From assembly GCF_027627575.1 (NCBI RefSeq), contig NZ_CP114065.1, positions 682,001 through 746,000 of the forward strand: 64,000 bases of DNA, in the 5' to 3' direction. The DNA comes from Kribbella sp. CA-293567. GTDB lineage: Bacteria; Actinomycetota; Actinomycetes; Propionibacteriales; Kribbellaceae. The notes below the pieces were generated by a model that was given only the letters and a program-made list of their open reading frames with translations, was not told the origin of the DNA and ran no database searches. The translations under genes were made by a program, and so were the position numbers. Below, piece after piece: positions 44,220 through 54,749 of the stretch (within the stretch, counting starts at the first letter, position 1; every line of letters begins with the position of its first letter).

Positions 44220-45854
44220 GTGACCAGCCAGATCGATGCCACCGCCGGGCCGAGCCGTTCTGCGGTCGCGATGGACTACGCACGCCGGATGTTCGAGCGG
44301 CAACGAGTGCCACTGCCGCCGCTCGGCTTCCAGGTGGACTGGGCGGATCAGCCGTCGAGGCATAAGTTGTACCTCGACGCTCCGAAGCTGCCGCTGCCCG
44401 TGCCGTTCGCCAACCTGCCGTCGATCGAGGTGGAGGAGGCCGCGGCTCGTGCTGCCGGCCCGGTGAACGCCGAGCTGCCTTCGCTCGACCTGCTGGCATC
44501 CGTGCTCGGCTGCTACGGGTTGATCGACCGCCGTACTCAGCTGAACTGGAACGAGGACAGCACGGCCAAGCTGCGGCCGACCGCGCCGGTCTGGGCCCGG
44601 CCGACAGCGTCCGGGGGCGGGATGTACCCGGCGGAGAGCTACTTGGTGGCCGGCAGCCAGGCGTCGTTGCGGAGCGGTGTCTATCACTACGACACGGCTC
44701 ATCACAGCCTCGACCGGCTGTCCTCGGCGAACCGCTGCGCCGAGCTGGCCGCGGCGACCGGGGTCGAAGCCGGGCTGTATCTGGTGGCCACGCTGAAGTT
44801 CTGGAAGAACGCGTTCAAGTACAACTCCTTCAGCTACCACGTGGTGGCCCAGGACGTGGGCGCGCTGCTCGCCTCCTGGCGCCTGGTGTTCGCGGCGGCG
44901 GGGCACACGGTCGAGCCGGTCCTGTGGTTCGACGAGGACCCGGTCAGTACTGCGCTCGCGGTGGACGGCCGCACCGAGGCACCCTTCGTGGTTGTCCCGC
45001 TCGGCCCCAGCCGCGCGGTGCAGGCGGCAGTCCAGCCCGGTACGCCGCCGCAGCTGCGGGTCTGGGAGAAGTCCGAACGTGTCCGCGACTTCGAGTTGGC
45101 CGAGCGCGTCCACGCAGCCGCCTTGGTCGGTGAGCAGGCCAGACCAACCGGTCGTGGAGCGGACCTGACCCCGGTGTCACTCGACCGGTCCGCCGGCGTC
45201 CTGCCGCTGCCTGCACCCGGTCCGTCGGTCAAGGACCTCACAACGAGCTTGTGTACCAGGCGCTCCAGCTTCGGTCTGTTCTCCTCCCGCCCGAGACTGT
45301 CCACTGCCGACCTGGGATCAGTGCTGGAGACTACTGCCCGCATGACTCGCGCCGGATCAGATGTGGAGCCCGCGCCCCGGCAAGACCCCTGGACTCGGCT
45401 CTGGGTGCTGCCCAACGCTGTCGACGGGCTGGAGAAGCGTGCTTACGCCTACGACCCGACCGAGCATCAGCTGATCCGTGCGGGGGAGTTCGACTACGGC
45501 GAGGTCCAGCGGCACTACGCGCTGACCAACTACAACATCAGCGAGGTAGCCGCCGTACTGGTGATCACCGGCCGGCTGGAGGCGCTCGTGGAGGCCTACG
45601 GCGCCCGCGGGTATCGCATGCTGAGTGTCGAGGTCGGCCAGCTCGCCCAGACCAGCTACCTCGCCGCGACGGCCCGAGGGCTCGGCATCGGCGCCGTGCT
45701 CGGCATCGACAACCTCGCCGTCGACGAGTTCCTCGGCATCGGGCAGACCGACGAGCGCAGCATGCTCTTCCTCCTGCTCGGTCACGAACGGGCCGGCCGC
45801 GCCGGCTACGACCACGGTCTGCACCACCGTCCGGCCCAAGGAGACCTCCGATGA
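44220..45854 (+). CDS. SagB-type azoline dehydrogenase, two-lobed
   Basis: The product has about 544 residues with two nitroreductase-fold lobes. The N-terminal lobe has ARPTASGGGMYPAESYLV and GVYHYD. The C-terminal lobe has RRSSFGLFSSRPRLSTADLGSVL and the long FMN-pocket stretch YRMLSVEVGQLAQTSYLAATARGLG with GIGAVLGIDN. SagB/ThcOx enzymes oxidise azolines to aromatic azoles with FMN. The catalytic Lys-Tyr pair is likely KYNSFSYH in the first lobe. GTG 44220 (AGGAG ten bases upstream) is chosen; GTG 44214 is nearly as good. Its stop overlaps the next start by ATGA. Confidence 0.88.
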   Translation: MTSQIDATAGPSRSAVAMDYARRMFERQRVPLPPLGFQVDWADQPSRHKLYLDAPKLPLPVPFANLPSIEVEEAAARAAGPVNAELPSLDLLASVLGCYGLIDRRTQLNWNEDSTAKLRPTAPVWARPTASGGGMYPAESYLVAGSQASLRSGVYHYDTAHHSLDRLSSANRCAELAAATGVEAGLYLVATLKFWKNAFKYNSFSYHVVAQDVGALLASWRLVFAAAGHTVEPVLWFDEDPVSTALAVDGRTEAPFVVVPLGPSRAVQAAVQPGTPPQLRVWEKSERVRDFELAERVHAAALVGEQARPTGRGADLTPVSLDRSAGVLPLPAPGPSVKDLTTSLCTRRSSFGLFSSRPRLSTADLGSVLETTARMTRAGSDVEPAPRQDPWTRLWVLPNAVDGLEKRAYAYDPTEHQLIRAGEFDYGEVQRHYALTNYNISEVAAVLVITGRLEALVEAYGARGYRMLSVEVGQLAQTSYLAATARGLGIGAVLGIDNLAVDEFLGIGQTDERSMLFLLLGHERAGRAGYDHGLHHRPAQGDLR

Positions 45855-48655
45855 CCGATGTGCTTTCGAACCCCTACAGCCCGGACGCCGGTACGACGTC
45901 CGGCTGGCGGCTCGGCTCCGGCTTCCTGCTGCGGGTCGCCGGTCAGTCGGCCGAGGCAGTCGCCGTACTGCGTACTCCGGCCGCCGTCTCCTGGACCGAA
46001 CAGGTGCTCGGGGCCGAAGCCGTCAGAGACGCCACCGGGAGCGAGCTCCGCGAGGCGCTGGAGACCGAACTGGCGGCCCGCGACCCGGAGGACCCGGAGC
46101 GGGTGGCGCTGATCAACCTTCGCCGCGACGCCTTCAACGGGCGCCGGCCGCGGCCGAGCACCGTGACCCGCGCCGAGCCGCTGCTGCCCGAGCAGACCCG
46201 GGCTCTGACGCACCAGTGGGTCGCGACGATCAACCGGGTGCGGGAGCTGCTCGACCAGGGCGTCGCCGTACTGGGTGAAGACCTTGCGGCGGCTCGCGCC
46301 AGAGCAAGGGAACTGCTGGCCGACGACAAGCTCCGCAGTGCCGTCCTGCTCCAGTCGGAAGTGCTCGAGAAGAACATGGACCGGTACCTCGACCCGACCC
46401 GGAAGGTCGACAAGCACGGCCGCCAGGTCGAGCGGACGCTGCTGGAGCTGCTCTACCGGGCCGCGCTCAAGACGAGCCCGTTCAGCACGCTCACCTCCGT
46501 CGGGCTCGGCCGCTTCAGCGACACGGCCACCCGGCCGCGCCCCGAACCGGTCTCGCTGGAGCAGCGCTCGACGGTCCGCCTGAACATCGCGGTGCTGGCC
46601 CGGCTGGCGGCGGTCGTGCTGGCCGACTCGACCCTGCGCTCCGGTCTGCGAGTGAGCCTCGCGCCGGGCGCCAGCTCGGACGGCGAGACGATGCGCTACG
46701 TCCGTCGCCGGACCGCGTCCGGTACCGACCCCGACGCGGTCGTTGCTATTGACAACGTTCATGAGAACCTCTTCTTCCTGCCTGGTGGTCCGGCACTCGA
46801 CGACATCGTCGAGTTGACCCGCGAGGACCGCCCGACGCTGGCCGAGCTGAGCCTGCAGATCGCGGCCAAGGCCGACGAGCGCTCACCGGCGGAAGCCGAC
46901 CAGCTGATCGGGCACCTGCTCCGGCTCGGGTTCCTGCTCGCGCCGGACCTCCAGATCGACCTGCGGGCCAGCGACCCCACCAAGGTCCTGCTCACCGCGT
47001 TGCGGGCTCAGGACCATCCGACCCTGCAGCAGCTGGCCACCTCGCTGCAGGCGGCGGTGGACCTGATCGACGCCTACCCCGGTACGCCGGCCCGACAGCG
47101 CGCCGCCGTGCTCAGCGGCGTACGGGATCACGTGCGGGCCTGCTTCGAGCTGCTCGGGGCGTCCGACCAGCTGGTGCCGCGGACGGTGATCTACGAGGAC
47201 ACCACGATCACCGGTGACGGGATGGAGGTGGATCGTGGGCTGTGGGAGCGCACCCTGCTGCCGGATCTCGCCGATCTCGCGGACCTGCTGCCCGCCTTCG
47301 ACCTCAACGTCTCCAGACGCCTGACGGCCAAGGGATTCTTCAAGGCGCGGTACGGCATCGGCGGTGACTGCTCGGACGTCGTCCGGTTCTGTCACGAGTT
47401 CCAGCGCGACTTCTTCGATCCCTACACCCGGCGCTCGATGCGGCGCCGGCAGTTCGACGACGACAACGCGTTCGTGCCGCAGGAGAACTGGTTCAAGCTG
47501 CCGGACATCGTGGCGGTCGACAAGGCCCGCGAGGCGGCTTCGCTGCACCTGCGCGACCTGCGGTCGGACGATCCCGGCCCGGTGGAGGAGATCCGCCTCG
47601 GTCCGGACTTCGTCGACGCCGTACGCCGTGAGCTGCCGCCGGGCGAGCAGCTCGCGCAGCCGTGGTCGTTCTTCGTCCAGCTGGCCTCCGGCGGTCAGGA
47701 GCCCGGCCGGCTGGTTCTCAACCAGGCCTACGCCGGGCTGACCCTGATGTTCTCGCGGTTCGCCCACAGCCTCGACGCCGAGGGGACCCGGGCCCGCGAC
47801 CTGATCGCCGAGATCCTGCGCGACTACGCACCGGACGGAGCGGTGCTGGCCGAGCTGCGGGGTGGGTACGAGACCACCAACCTCAACGTGCACCCGGCGG
47901 TCACGCAGTACGAGATCGTCTGTCCGGGAGACGCGAGCACGCGGCCCAAGGACGAGCAGATCGCGCTCGACGACCTGGTCCTGGTGCACGACGCCGAAGC
48001 GGACCGGGTCCGGTTGATGTCCACCCGGCTGGGCCGCGAGGTCGTACCGGTCTACCTGGGCTTCCTGATGCCGATGGCGCTGCCGGAGATCCAGCAGATC
48101 CTGCTCTGCTTCTCGCCCAGCGGGATGGCCCAGATCGACCTGTGGGCCGGCACCGGCGATCCGGTCCCGGTCGACGGCATCCAGTCGTATCCGCGGCTCG
48201 TGCTCGGTGACCTGGTGCTGCAGCGGCGGATGTGGAAGCTGAACACGGCGGTCTTCCCGTTCCGCGATCCGCGGCACTCCGACGCCGAGCATCTGCTCAG
48301 GGTGCGGCGATGGCGGCTGGACCACGGGTTGCCCGCGCGGCTGTTCGCCCAGATCGACAACGCGGCGGCCAAGTCCGCGGTCGACGACGGCGCGGCGCCG
48401 GACGCGCCCGACACTCCGGACACCCCAGGTGGCGAACGCAAGGCCGGGCGCAAGCCGCTGCCGGTGGACTTCGACAGCTGGATGTCGCTGCAGTTGCTGG
48501 AACAGCTGGCCCTCGGTGCCTCGGCCCGGATCGTGCTGACCGAGGCGAACCCGGACACCGACGAACTCTGGCTGACCGACGAGCACGGCCGGCCGCACGT
48601 CTGCGAACTGCTGCTGGAGCTTTACGACACCGGGAGGGACTGCGATGACGAATGA
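45851..48655 (+). CDS. LanB-type dehydratase, glutamylation protein
   Basis: The 934-residue protein has the Lantibiotic dehydratase N-terminus features, e.g. RDAFNGRRPRP, LLYRAALKTSPFSTLTSVGLG, RYGIGGDCSD and a long C-terminal part. These proteins use glutamyl-tRNA to glutamylate Ser/Thr hydroxyls. The elimination half is absent and is supplied by the next gene, the split form known from thiopeptide and goadsporin clusters. The start ATG 45851 (ATGA with the SagB stop) replaces a longer open frame that reads antiparallel composition upstream. A flexible insert with PDAPDTPDTPGGERKAG near residue 855 is unusual. It ends 11 bases inside the elimination gene. Confidence 0.88.
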   Translation: MTDVLSNPYSPDAGTTSGWRLGSGFLLRVAGQSAEAVAVLRTPAAVSWTEQVLGAEAVRDATGSELREALETELAARDPEDPERVALINLRRDAFNGRRPRPSTVTRAEPLLPEQTRALTHQWVATINRVRELLDQGVAVLGEDLAAARARARELLADDKLRSAVLLQSEVLEKNMDRYLDPTRKVDKHGRQVERTLLELLYRAALKTSPFSTLTSVGLGRFSDTATRPRPEPVSLEQRSTVRLNIAVLARLAAVVLADSTLRSGLRVSLAPGASSDGETMRYVRRRTASGTDPDAVVAIDNVHENLFFLPGGPALDDIVELTREDRPTLAELSLQIAAKADERSPAEADQLIGHLLRLGFLLAPDLQIDLRASDPTKVLLTALRAQDHPTLQQLATSLQAAVDLIDAYPGTPARQRAAVLSGVRDHVRACFELLGASDQLVPRTVIYEDTTITGDGMEVDRGLWERTLLPDLADLADLLPAFDLNVSRRLTAKGFFKARYGIGGDCSDVVRFCHEFQRDFFDPYTRRSMRRRQFDDDNAFVPQENWFKLPDIVAVDKAREAASLHLRDLRSDDPGPVEEIRLGPDFVDAVRRELPPGEQLAQPWSFFVQLASGGQEPGRLVLNQAYAGLTLMFSRFAHSLDAEGTRARDLIAEILRDYAPDGAVLAELRGGYETTNLNVHPAVTQYEIVCPGDASTRPKDEQIALDDLVLVHDAEADRVRLMSTRLGREVVPVYLGFLMPMALPEIQQILLCFSPSGMAQIDLWAGTGDPVPVDGIQSYPRLVLGDLVLQRRMWKLNTAVFPFRDPRHSDAEHLLRVRRWRLDHGLPARLFAQIDNAAAKSAVDDGAAPDAPDTPDTPGGERKAGRKPLPVDFDSWMSLQLLEQLALGASARIVLTEANPDTDELWLTDEHGRPHVCELLLELYDTGRDCDDE

Positions 48656-49688
48656 CTGGGTGGCCCTGCACGTCTTCTACGCCAGTGACGCCAACCCGAT
48701 CCTGGTCGAGGCGGTCCGGCCCCTGGTGGCCGAACTGCGCCGCGACGAGCTGATCGACCGCTGGTTCTTCATCAAGTACTGGATGGAGGGACCACACCTG
48801 CGGGTCAGGTTCCGGCCGGCCCGGCCCGAGCTGCGCGAGGAGGTGACCAAGCGCGCCACCGCGGCCATCGAGGCGTTCCTGGCCCGCCGGCCGGCGCTCT
48901 ACGACACCGACGTCGACGGGCTCGGCGACATCTACAAGAAGATGTACGTGGCCGAGTACGGCGAGGAGCGTTTCGTCGAGGAGTACGGCGTGGACGGCGC
49001 GATGCCGTTCCGGCCGAACAACAGCGTCGCGCTGCTGCCCTACGAGCAGGAGTTCGACCGGTACGGCGGTCCGGCCGGGATGGAGCTGGGGGAATGGCAC
49101 TTCGAGGCCTCGAGCGACCTGGTGGCCAAGCTGCTGGCCACCTCGAACACGCACGTCCGGCCGGTACTGCTCGGGCTGGCGACCCAGTTGTCGCTGCTGA
49201 CGGCGTACTCGTTCCTGGAGACCGACGAGGCGGTCCGGCGCTTCTTCCAGCGCTACCGGAGTTTCTGGGAGACGTCGTACCAGGAGCCGTCGGACGACTA
49301 CCACGAGTCCTTCGACAAGAGCTACGCGCTGACCCGGGACTCGCTGTCCGAACGGGTCGACCGGATCCGCACGGTCAGTACGGGTGACTCCGCCCAGCAG
49401 CTCTCCGGGATCGAACGGATCTGGCTGACCCACTGCCGCGAACTGCGCGCGCGGGTGGATGCGGAGGCCGGGCAGTTGCTGTTCCCGAGCCGGACCGGTG
49501 GCACCGGCCGGGAGCCGATCGCCGATCCCGAGGCGCGGGCGGCGGTGCTGCTCAGCTCCTACGTCCACATGACCAACAACCGGCTCGGCGTCGCGATCCT
49601 GGACGAGATCTACCTGTCCTACCTGATCGAGCGGGCGCTGGAGCCCGTGGCGGCCGAGGCACCGGCGCCGGTGTCGGCAGCGGTATGA
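48645..49688 (+). CDS. SpaB_C/thiopeptide-type elimination protein
   Basis: The 347-residue protein has the SpaB C-terminal (thiopeptide-type bacteriocin biosynthesis) pattern: WVALHVFYASDANPILVEAVRPLVAEL, RWFFIKYWMEGPHLRVRFRP, YEQEFDRYGGPAGMELGEWHFEASSDL, and later SYVHMTNNRLGV. In split dehydratases this domain eliminates glutamate to leave dehydroalanine or dehydrobutyrine. Related proteins instead catalyse the [4+2] step of thiopeptides; with only one such protein present and a LanB partner lacking elimination, elimination is the likelier job. It overlaps both neighbours, so stoichiometric production is probable. Confidence 0.88.
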   Translation: MTNDWVALHVFYASDANPILVEAVRPLVAELRRDELIDRWFFIKYWMEGPHLRVRFRPARPELREEVTKRATAAIEAFLARRPALYDTDVDGLGDIYKKMYVAEYGEERFVEEYGVDGAMPFRPNNSVALLPYEQEFDRYGGPAGMELGEWHFEASSDLVAKLLATSNTHVRPVLLGLATQLSLLTAYSFLETDEAVRRFFQRYRSFWETSYQEPSDDYHESFDKSYALTRDSLSERVDRIRTVSTGDSAQQLSGIERIWLTHCRELRARVDAEAGQLLFPSRTGGTGREPIADPEARAAVLLSSYVHMTNNRLGVAILDEIYLSYLIERALEPVAAEAPAPVSAAV

Positions 49689-50938
49689 CGACCGTCAGCG
49701 ATCCCGCCGCGGCGGGCGGATGGCTGGCGGAGGCGCGGCCGGCTCTGCGTGCGGCCGTCCGGATCGGGCCCGGCCTGCAGAAGGGAACGGCGGTCGTCCA
49801 CTTGATCGGCGACCGCGACACCCAGGCGTTCCTGCGGGTGGGTCCGCGAGAGGCGTTCCTGATGTCGCAGCTGGACGGGCGCCGGACACTGGCCGACATC
49901 AGCGCCGAGTACGCGGGCAGGTTCGGCAAGAGGCTGGGAGAGGCGCACTGGCAGCAGCTCCTCGGGTTGCTGCACTCGCACGCGCTGATCGATCCGGCCG
50001 CGCCCGAGCAGCTGGACGCAGTACGGGAGAAGACAGCGGTCGCCCGCCGCGCCGCGGGCAGGTCGCCACTGCTGTGGCGTCGGCCGCTGCCTGGTGCCGC
50101 TGAGCTCGTCGTACCGCTGGCTCGGCGGATCGGGTGGCTGCTGCACCCGCTGGCCGCAGTACCGCTGACTCTGCTCGGTACGGCGGTCGCGGTGTTCGTG
50201 CTGCTCGAGTGGTCCACGCTCTGGTCGGCCGTGACCGAGTCGCCGTCCCGCTGGACCGCGGGGCTGGTCGGGTTCACGGTCGGCTGGCTGGTGATCGCCG
50301 GGCACGAGTTCTTCCACGGCATCGCCTGTGTCCGGTACGGCGGCCGCCCGACCGAGATCGGGGTGATGTGGCGGTTCCCGATGATCGCGCCGTACTGCAA
50401 GGTCGACGACGTCGTCACCTTTCCGCGGCCCGGGCAACGCGTCGTCACGTCGTTCGCGGGGGTCTACGTCAACCTGATCGCGCTGATCCCGTTCGCCGCG
50501 TTCTGGTGGTGGGGCCCGCAGACGGGCTGGTGGCACGGACTGGCCGGTGCGCTGCTGCTGTTCGGGGTCGTCTCAGCGGTGGCGAACCTGATCCCGGTGC
50601 TGAAGCTGGACGGCTATCACATGCTCGAACACGCCACCTCGACGTCGAACCTGCAGGGCGAGTCGTTCCGCTTCGCCGGCGCCTTCCTGCGCCGCGGGCC
50701 GGCCGGAATCGCCGGGTATCCGCGGCGAGCGCGGGTGATCTACAGCGCGTACGCCGTACTGGCCACCGCGATCCTGGGGCCGGCGCTCGTGCTGCTGGTC
50801 CGCAGCTGGTACTCGAGTCTCGCCGACCTGTGGAGCCCCGCCGTGGCGGTCGCCGTACTGGTCGCCGAGGCCGTCGCGGTCTGCGGATTGCTGCGCTGGG
50901 CCGTAGTGTGGAAGCGGAGAGCGACGGAGGCGGCCTGA
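49685..50938 (+). CDS. M50 intramembrane zinc protease with PqqD/RRE-like N-terminus
   Basis: The 417-residue protein's first ~120 residues resemble a PqqD-type recognition domain (HLIGDRDTQAFLRVGPREAFLMSQLDGRRTLADISAEY, LGLLHSHALID). The rest is a site-2-protease-like membrane part with the zinc motif HEFFH (207-211) inside GHEFFHGIACVRYGG and the third ligand in PVLKLDGYHML (LDG 308-310). It is coupled to the previous gene by an ATGA overlap. The most likely role is removal of the leader at the membrane, the recognition domain holding the leader, with export next door. M50 proteases in RiPP clusters are known, but this combination in an azole cluster is uncommon. Confidence 0.8.
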   Translation: MTTVSDPAAAGGWLAEARPALRAAVRIGPGLQKGTAVVHLIGDRDTQAFLRVGPREAFLMSQLDGRRTLADISAEYAGRFGKRLGEAHWQQLLGLLHSHALIDPAAPEQLDAVREKTAVARRAAGRSPLLWRRPLPGAAELVVPLARRIGWLLHPLAAVPLTLLGTAVAVFVLLEWSTLWSAVTESPSRWTAGLVGFTVGWLVIAGHEFFHGIACVRYGGRPTEIGVMWRFPMIAPYCKVDDVVTFPRPGQRVVTSFAGVYVNLIALIPFAAFWWWGPQTGWWHGLAGALLLFGVVSAVANLIPVLKLDGYHMLEHATSTSNLQGESFRFAGAFLRRGPAGIAGYPRRARVIYSAYAVLATAILGPALVLLVRSWYSSLADLWSPAVAVAVLVAEAVAVCGLLRWAVVWKRRATEAA

Positions 50939-51209
50939 TGGACTTGTTGCAGACACTGCTCGGCGTCTTCTTCGTGATCGCCCTGAGTTGCGGCGGCTGG
51001 ATCGTCTGGGGCGTGGTGCAGAGCCGGCAGCGCAAGCACGAGCTGGCGATGATGCGGGAGCGTGAGCTCACCAAGCGCGAGCAGCTGCGGATCGAGTCGC
51101 AGGAGCGGATCCAGGATCGCGCCGACCGGATCTACCTGGACGCCGTGCGCAAGCACACCGGCGTCGAGGACGGCCCGCCCCCGATCGAGGGCGGGCCGTC
51201 GCCGAAGTC

Positions 51210-51213
<4 letters not shown>
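50938..51213 (+). CDS. Small membrane/coiled-coil protein at the end of the RiPP operon
   Basis: The 91-residue protein has a single membrane segment ([19 protein letters not shown], about residues 10-29) followed by a charged, heptad-rich helix ([37 protein letters not shown]) and a Gly/Pro tail. I do not recognise a family. The ATG overlaps the M50 stop (TGATG), so it is part of the operon; it may be an accessory scaffold or immunity factor. Its 3' end contains a terminator hairpin and overlaps the convergent kbl gene by four bases. Confidence 0.6.
51169..51200. terminator. Bidirectional hairpin at the end of the RiPP operon
   Basis: Perfect 12-bp stem (arm GACGGCCCGCCC, 51169-51180, and its complement 51189-51200) with loop CCGATCGA. 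It lies inside the last codons of the 91-residue gene, 10 bases before its stop codon, and would also end the convergent kbl transcript. Confidence 0.7.
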
Positions 51214-52390
<1,177 letters not shown>

Positions 52391-52391
<1 letters not shown>

Positions 52392-53434
52392 CAGTGCTTC
52401 TCCTCCAGGTTGGTCCAGTCCAGGATCACTTTGCCGCAGTCGCCGGCCCGGGCGACGTCGAAGGCCTGCTCGAAGTCCTGGTAGCCGAACCGGTGCGTGA
52501 TCACCGGCGCCAGGTCGAGGCCGCGCTCCAGCATCACCGACATCGAGTACCAGGTCTCGAACATCTCCCGGCCGTAGATGCCCTTGATGGTCAGCATGTT
52601 GAGCACCACCGTGCCCCAGTCGATCGCGATCTCGTCGGCGGGCAGCCCCAGCATCGCGATCTTGCCGCCGTGGTTCATGTTGGCCAGCATGTCGCGCAGC
52701 GCGGCGGGCTGACCCGACATCTCCATCCCGACGTCGAAGCCCTCGCGCATGCCGAGGTCGCGCTGGGCGTCGGCGATGCTCTGCTCACGCACGTTCACCG
52801 CGTGCGTGACGCCGATCTTGCGGGCCAGGTCGAGCCGGTAGTCGGACAGGTCGGTGATCACCACGTTGCGCGCGCCGGCGTGCAGCGCGACGGCCGCGGC
52901 CATGATCCCGATCGGGCCGGCGCCGGTGACCAGCACGTCCTCGCCGACCACCGGGAACGACAGCGCGGTGTGCACGGCGTTGCCGAACGGGTCGAAGATG
53001 GCGGCCACGTCGAGATCGACCGGGTCGCGGTGCACCCAGACGTTGGTCGCGGGCAGCTTCAGGTACTCCGCGAACGCGCCGGCCACGTGGACGCCGAGGC
53101 CGCGGGTCTTGATACAGAGGTGCCGGCGGCCGGCCCGGCAGTTGCGGCAGCGGCCGCAGACCAGGTGACCCTCGCCGCTGACCAGGTCACCGACCGCGAT
53201 GTCGCGGACCCCGGCGCCGATCTCGACCACCTCGCCACAGAACTCGTGCCCGGTGACCATCGGCACCGGCACGTTCTTCTGCGCCCAGGGGTCCCAGCTC
53301 TGGATGTGCAGATCGGTCCCGCACAGACCGGTTCGCAGTACCTTGATCAGTACTTCGTCCGCCTCGATCTGCGGCTCCGGGACGTCCTGCAACCACAGTC
53401 CCGGCCTGCTCTCGGCCTTCACCAGCGCCTTCAC
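52391..53434 (-). CDS. tdh: L-threonine 3-dehydrogenase
   Basis: The 347-residue zinc-dependent medium-chain dehydrogenase has catalytic zinc ligands in GLCGTDLHI and TGHEFCGEV, structural zinc Cys in [17 protein letters not shown], and the Rossmann motif [21 protein letters not shown] [12 protein letters not shown] and YGREMFETW are threonine-dehydrogenase marks. It oxidises threonine to 2-amino-3-oxobutanoate, which Kbl then cleaves. GTG start with GAGGAGG upstream. First gene of the tdh-kbl operon. Confidence 0.95.
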
Positions 53435-53540
53435 GGCTACCTCCTCGACGGATGCTCAGCACATCGTCGTCCGCGGCAACCACCGGCGTCCATCGACACG
53501 ACGTACAAAGCCTTTGCAGTAGATCTGCATACTTAGGGCC

Positions 53541-54173
53541 ATGGGACGGCGCGTCGTACGAGGTCTGGGGGTCGTCCTGCTGGTGGCCGGGGCCGGGTTG
53601 CTCGGCTGGGTGGGCTGGCAGTACTTCGGCACCGGGATCACCTCGAACAACGCGATGGACGGGCTCAAGCAGGACCTGCAGCAGGACTGGCAGCCGGCGG
53701 CGCCGAAGCCGTCCGCCAAGCCGTCCGCCGGTACGCCGATCGTGTTGCTGCGGATCCCCAAGTTCGGCAAGGACTGGGAGAAGCCGGTCGTCGAGGGGGT
53801 CGGCAAGGACGAGCTGACCCGCGGGATCGGGCACTATCCGCAGACCCAGCTGCCGGGGGAGCCGGGCAACTTCGCCGTCGCCGGACACCGGGTCACGCAC
53901 GGATCGCCGTTCCGCAAGCTGCTGGAGCTGTCCAAGGGCGACCAGGTGATCGTGGAGACGGCGACCATGATCTACACCTACGAACTCGACGGCTCGCCTC
54001 GCGACCTGACCGTGAAACCGGCCGACAACTGGGTGCTCGAACCCGTCCCGGGCAAGGCCCGCCAGGCGCCGGTCAGCTCGATCATCACGCTCACCACCTG
54101 CCAGGACCTGTTCCACTCCCCGGACCGCTCGGTCGCCTTCGGTCACCTGGTCAAGGCCGACCGGAAACCCTGA
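53541..54173 (+). CDS. Class E sortase
   Basis: The 210-residue protein has an N-terminal membrane anchor (VVLLVAGAGLLGWVGWQYF) and a sortase barrel with catalytic His116 in FAVAGHRVTHG, Cys187 in TLTTCQDLF and the Arg in SPDRSVAFGHL. Class E enzymes of high-GC Gram-positives attach LAXTG-type proteins to the cell wall. No substrate gene is adjacent, so it is probably a housekeeping sortase. The linker of Lys/Pro/Ala residues after the anchor is typical. Confidence 0.9.
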   Translation: MGRRVVRGLGVVLLVAGAGLLGWVGWQYFGTGITSNNAMDGLKQDLQQDWQPAAPKPSAKPSAGTPIVLLRIPKFGKDWEKPVVEGVGKDELTRGIGHYPQTQLPGEPGNFAVAGHRVTHGSPFRKLLELSKGDQVIVETATMIYTYELDGSPRDLTVKPADNWVLEPVPGKARQAPVSSIITLTTCQDLFHSPDRSVAFGHLVKADRKP

Positions 54174-54200
54174 CCGCCGGGTCGCCTAGGCTGAGGCCTC

Positions 54201-54749
54201 ATGAACTCCGATCGCGCCGCGCTGCTGGACCAGGTCAGAACCAAGGCCGTCGTGCACGGGAAGGTGACGCTGGCCTCCGGCAAGGAAGCCGACTACTACG
54301 TCGACCTGCGCCGGATCACGCTGGACGCCGAGGCCGCGCCGCTGATCGGGCCCGCGCTGCTGGAGCTGACCGCCGACCTCGAGTACGACGCGGTCGGTGG
54401 GCTCACCCTCGGTGCCGACCCGGTGGCGTTGTCGATGCTGTACGCGGCGGCGGCGCAGGGCCGCAAGCTGGACGCTTTCGTCGTCCGCAAGGCGGGCAAG
54501 GCGCACGGGCTGCAGCGCCAGATCGAGGGACCGGACGTGAAGGGCCGCCGCGTGCTCGCGGTCGAGGACACCTCGACCACGGGTGGATCGGTGCTGCAGG
54601 CCGTCGAGGCGCTGCGCGCGGCCGGTGCCGAGGTCGTCGCCGTCGCGGTGATCGTGGACCGGGCGACCGGCGCGCAGGAGAAGGTCGAGGCAGAGGGCCT
54701 GGAGTACCGCTCGGTGTTCGGCCTCGAGGAGCTCGGTCTCGGGTCATGA
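54201..54749 (+). CDS. pyrE: Orotate phosphoribosyltransferase
   Basis: The 182-residue type I phosphoribosyltransferase has KVTLASGKEADYYVDLRR at the N-terminus, the flexible catalytic loop VRKAGKAHG and the PRPP-binding segment VLAVEDTSTTGGSV. It converts orotate and PRPP to OMP in pyrimidine synthesis. TAGGCT at 54187-54192 lies eight bases before the ATG and no ribosome site is present, so the transcript is probably leaderless. Its stop overlaps the next gene by four bases. Confidence 0.96.
   Translation: MNSDRAALLDQVRTKAVVHGKVTLASGKEADYYVDLRRITLDAEAAPLIGPALLELTADLEYDAVGGLTLGADPVALSMLYAAAAQGRKLDAFVVRKAGKAHGLQRQIEGPDVKGRRVLAVEDTSTTGGSVLQAVEALRAAGAEVVAVAVIVDRATGAQEKVEAEGLEYRSVFGLEELGLGS

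Noticed and set aside
41701..44499. A long minus-strand open frame opposite precursors and ycaO
   Set aside because: Same reason; the plus strand has recognisable enzymes and ribosome sites.
45251..45850. Upstream extension of the LanB-type gene over the SagB gene
   Set aside because: The frame is open by chance in GC-rich DNA; the SagB frame over the same bases has clear family motifs, and ATG 45851 sits at an ATGA overlap.
48645..49688. The 347-residue SpaB_C protein as a [4+2] pyridine synthase
   Set aside because: The LanB-like protein lacks its elimination half, so an elimination protein is needed and this is the only candidate. Not excluded, only less likely.
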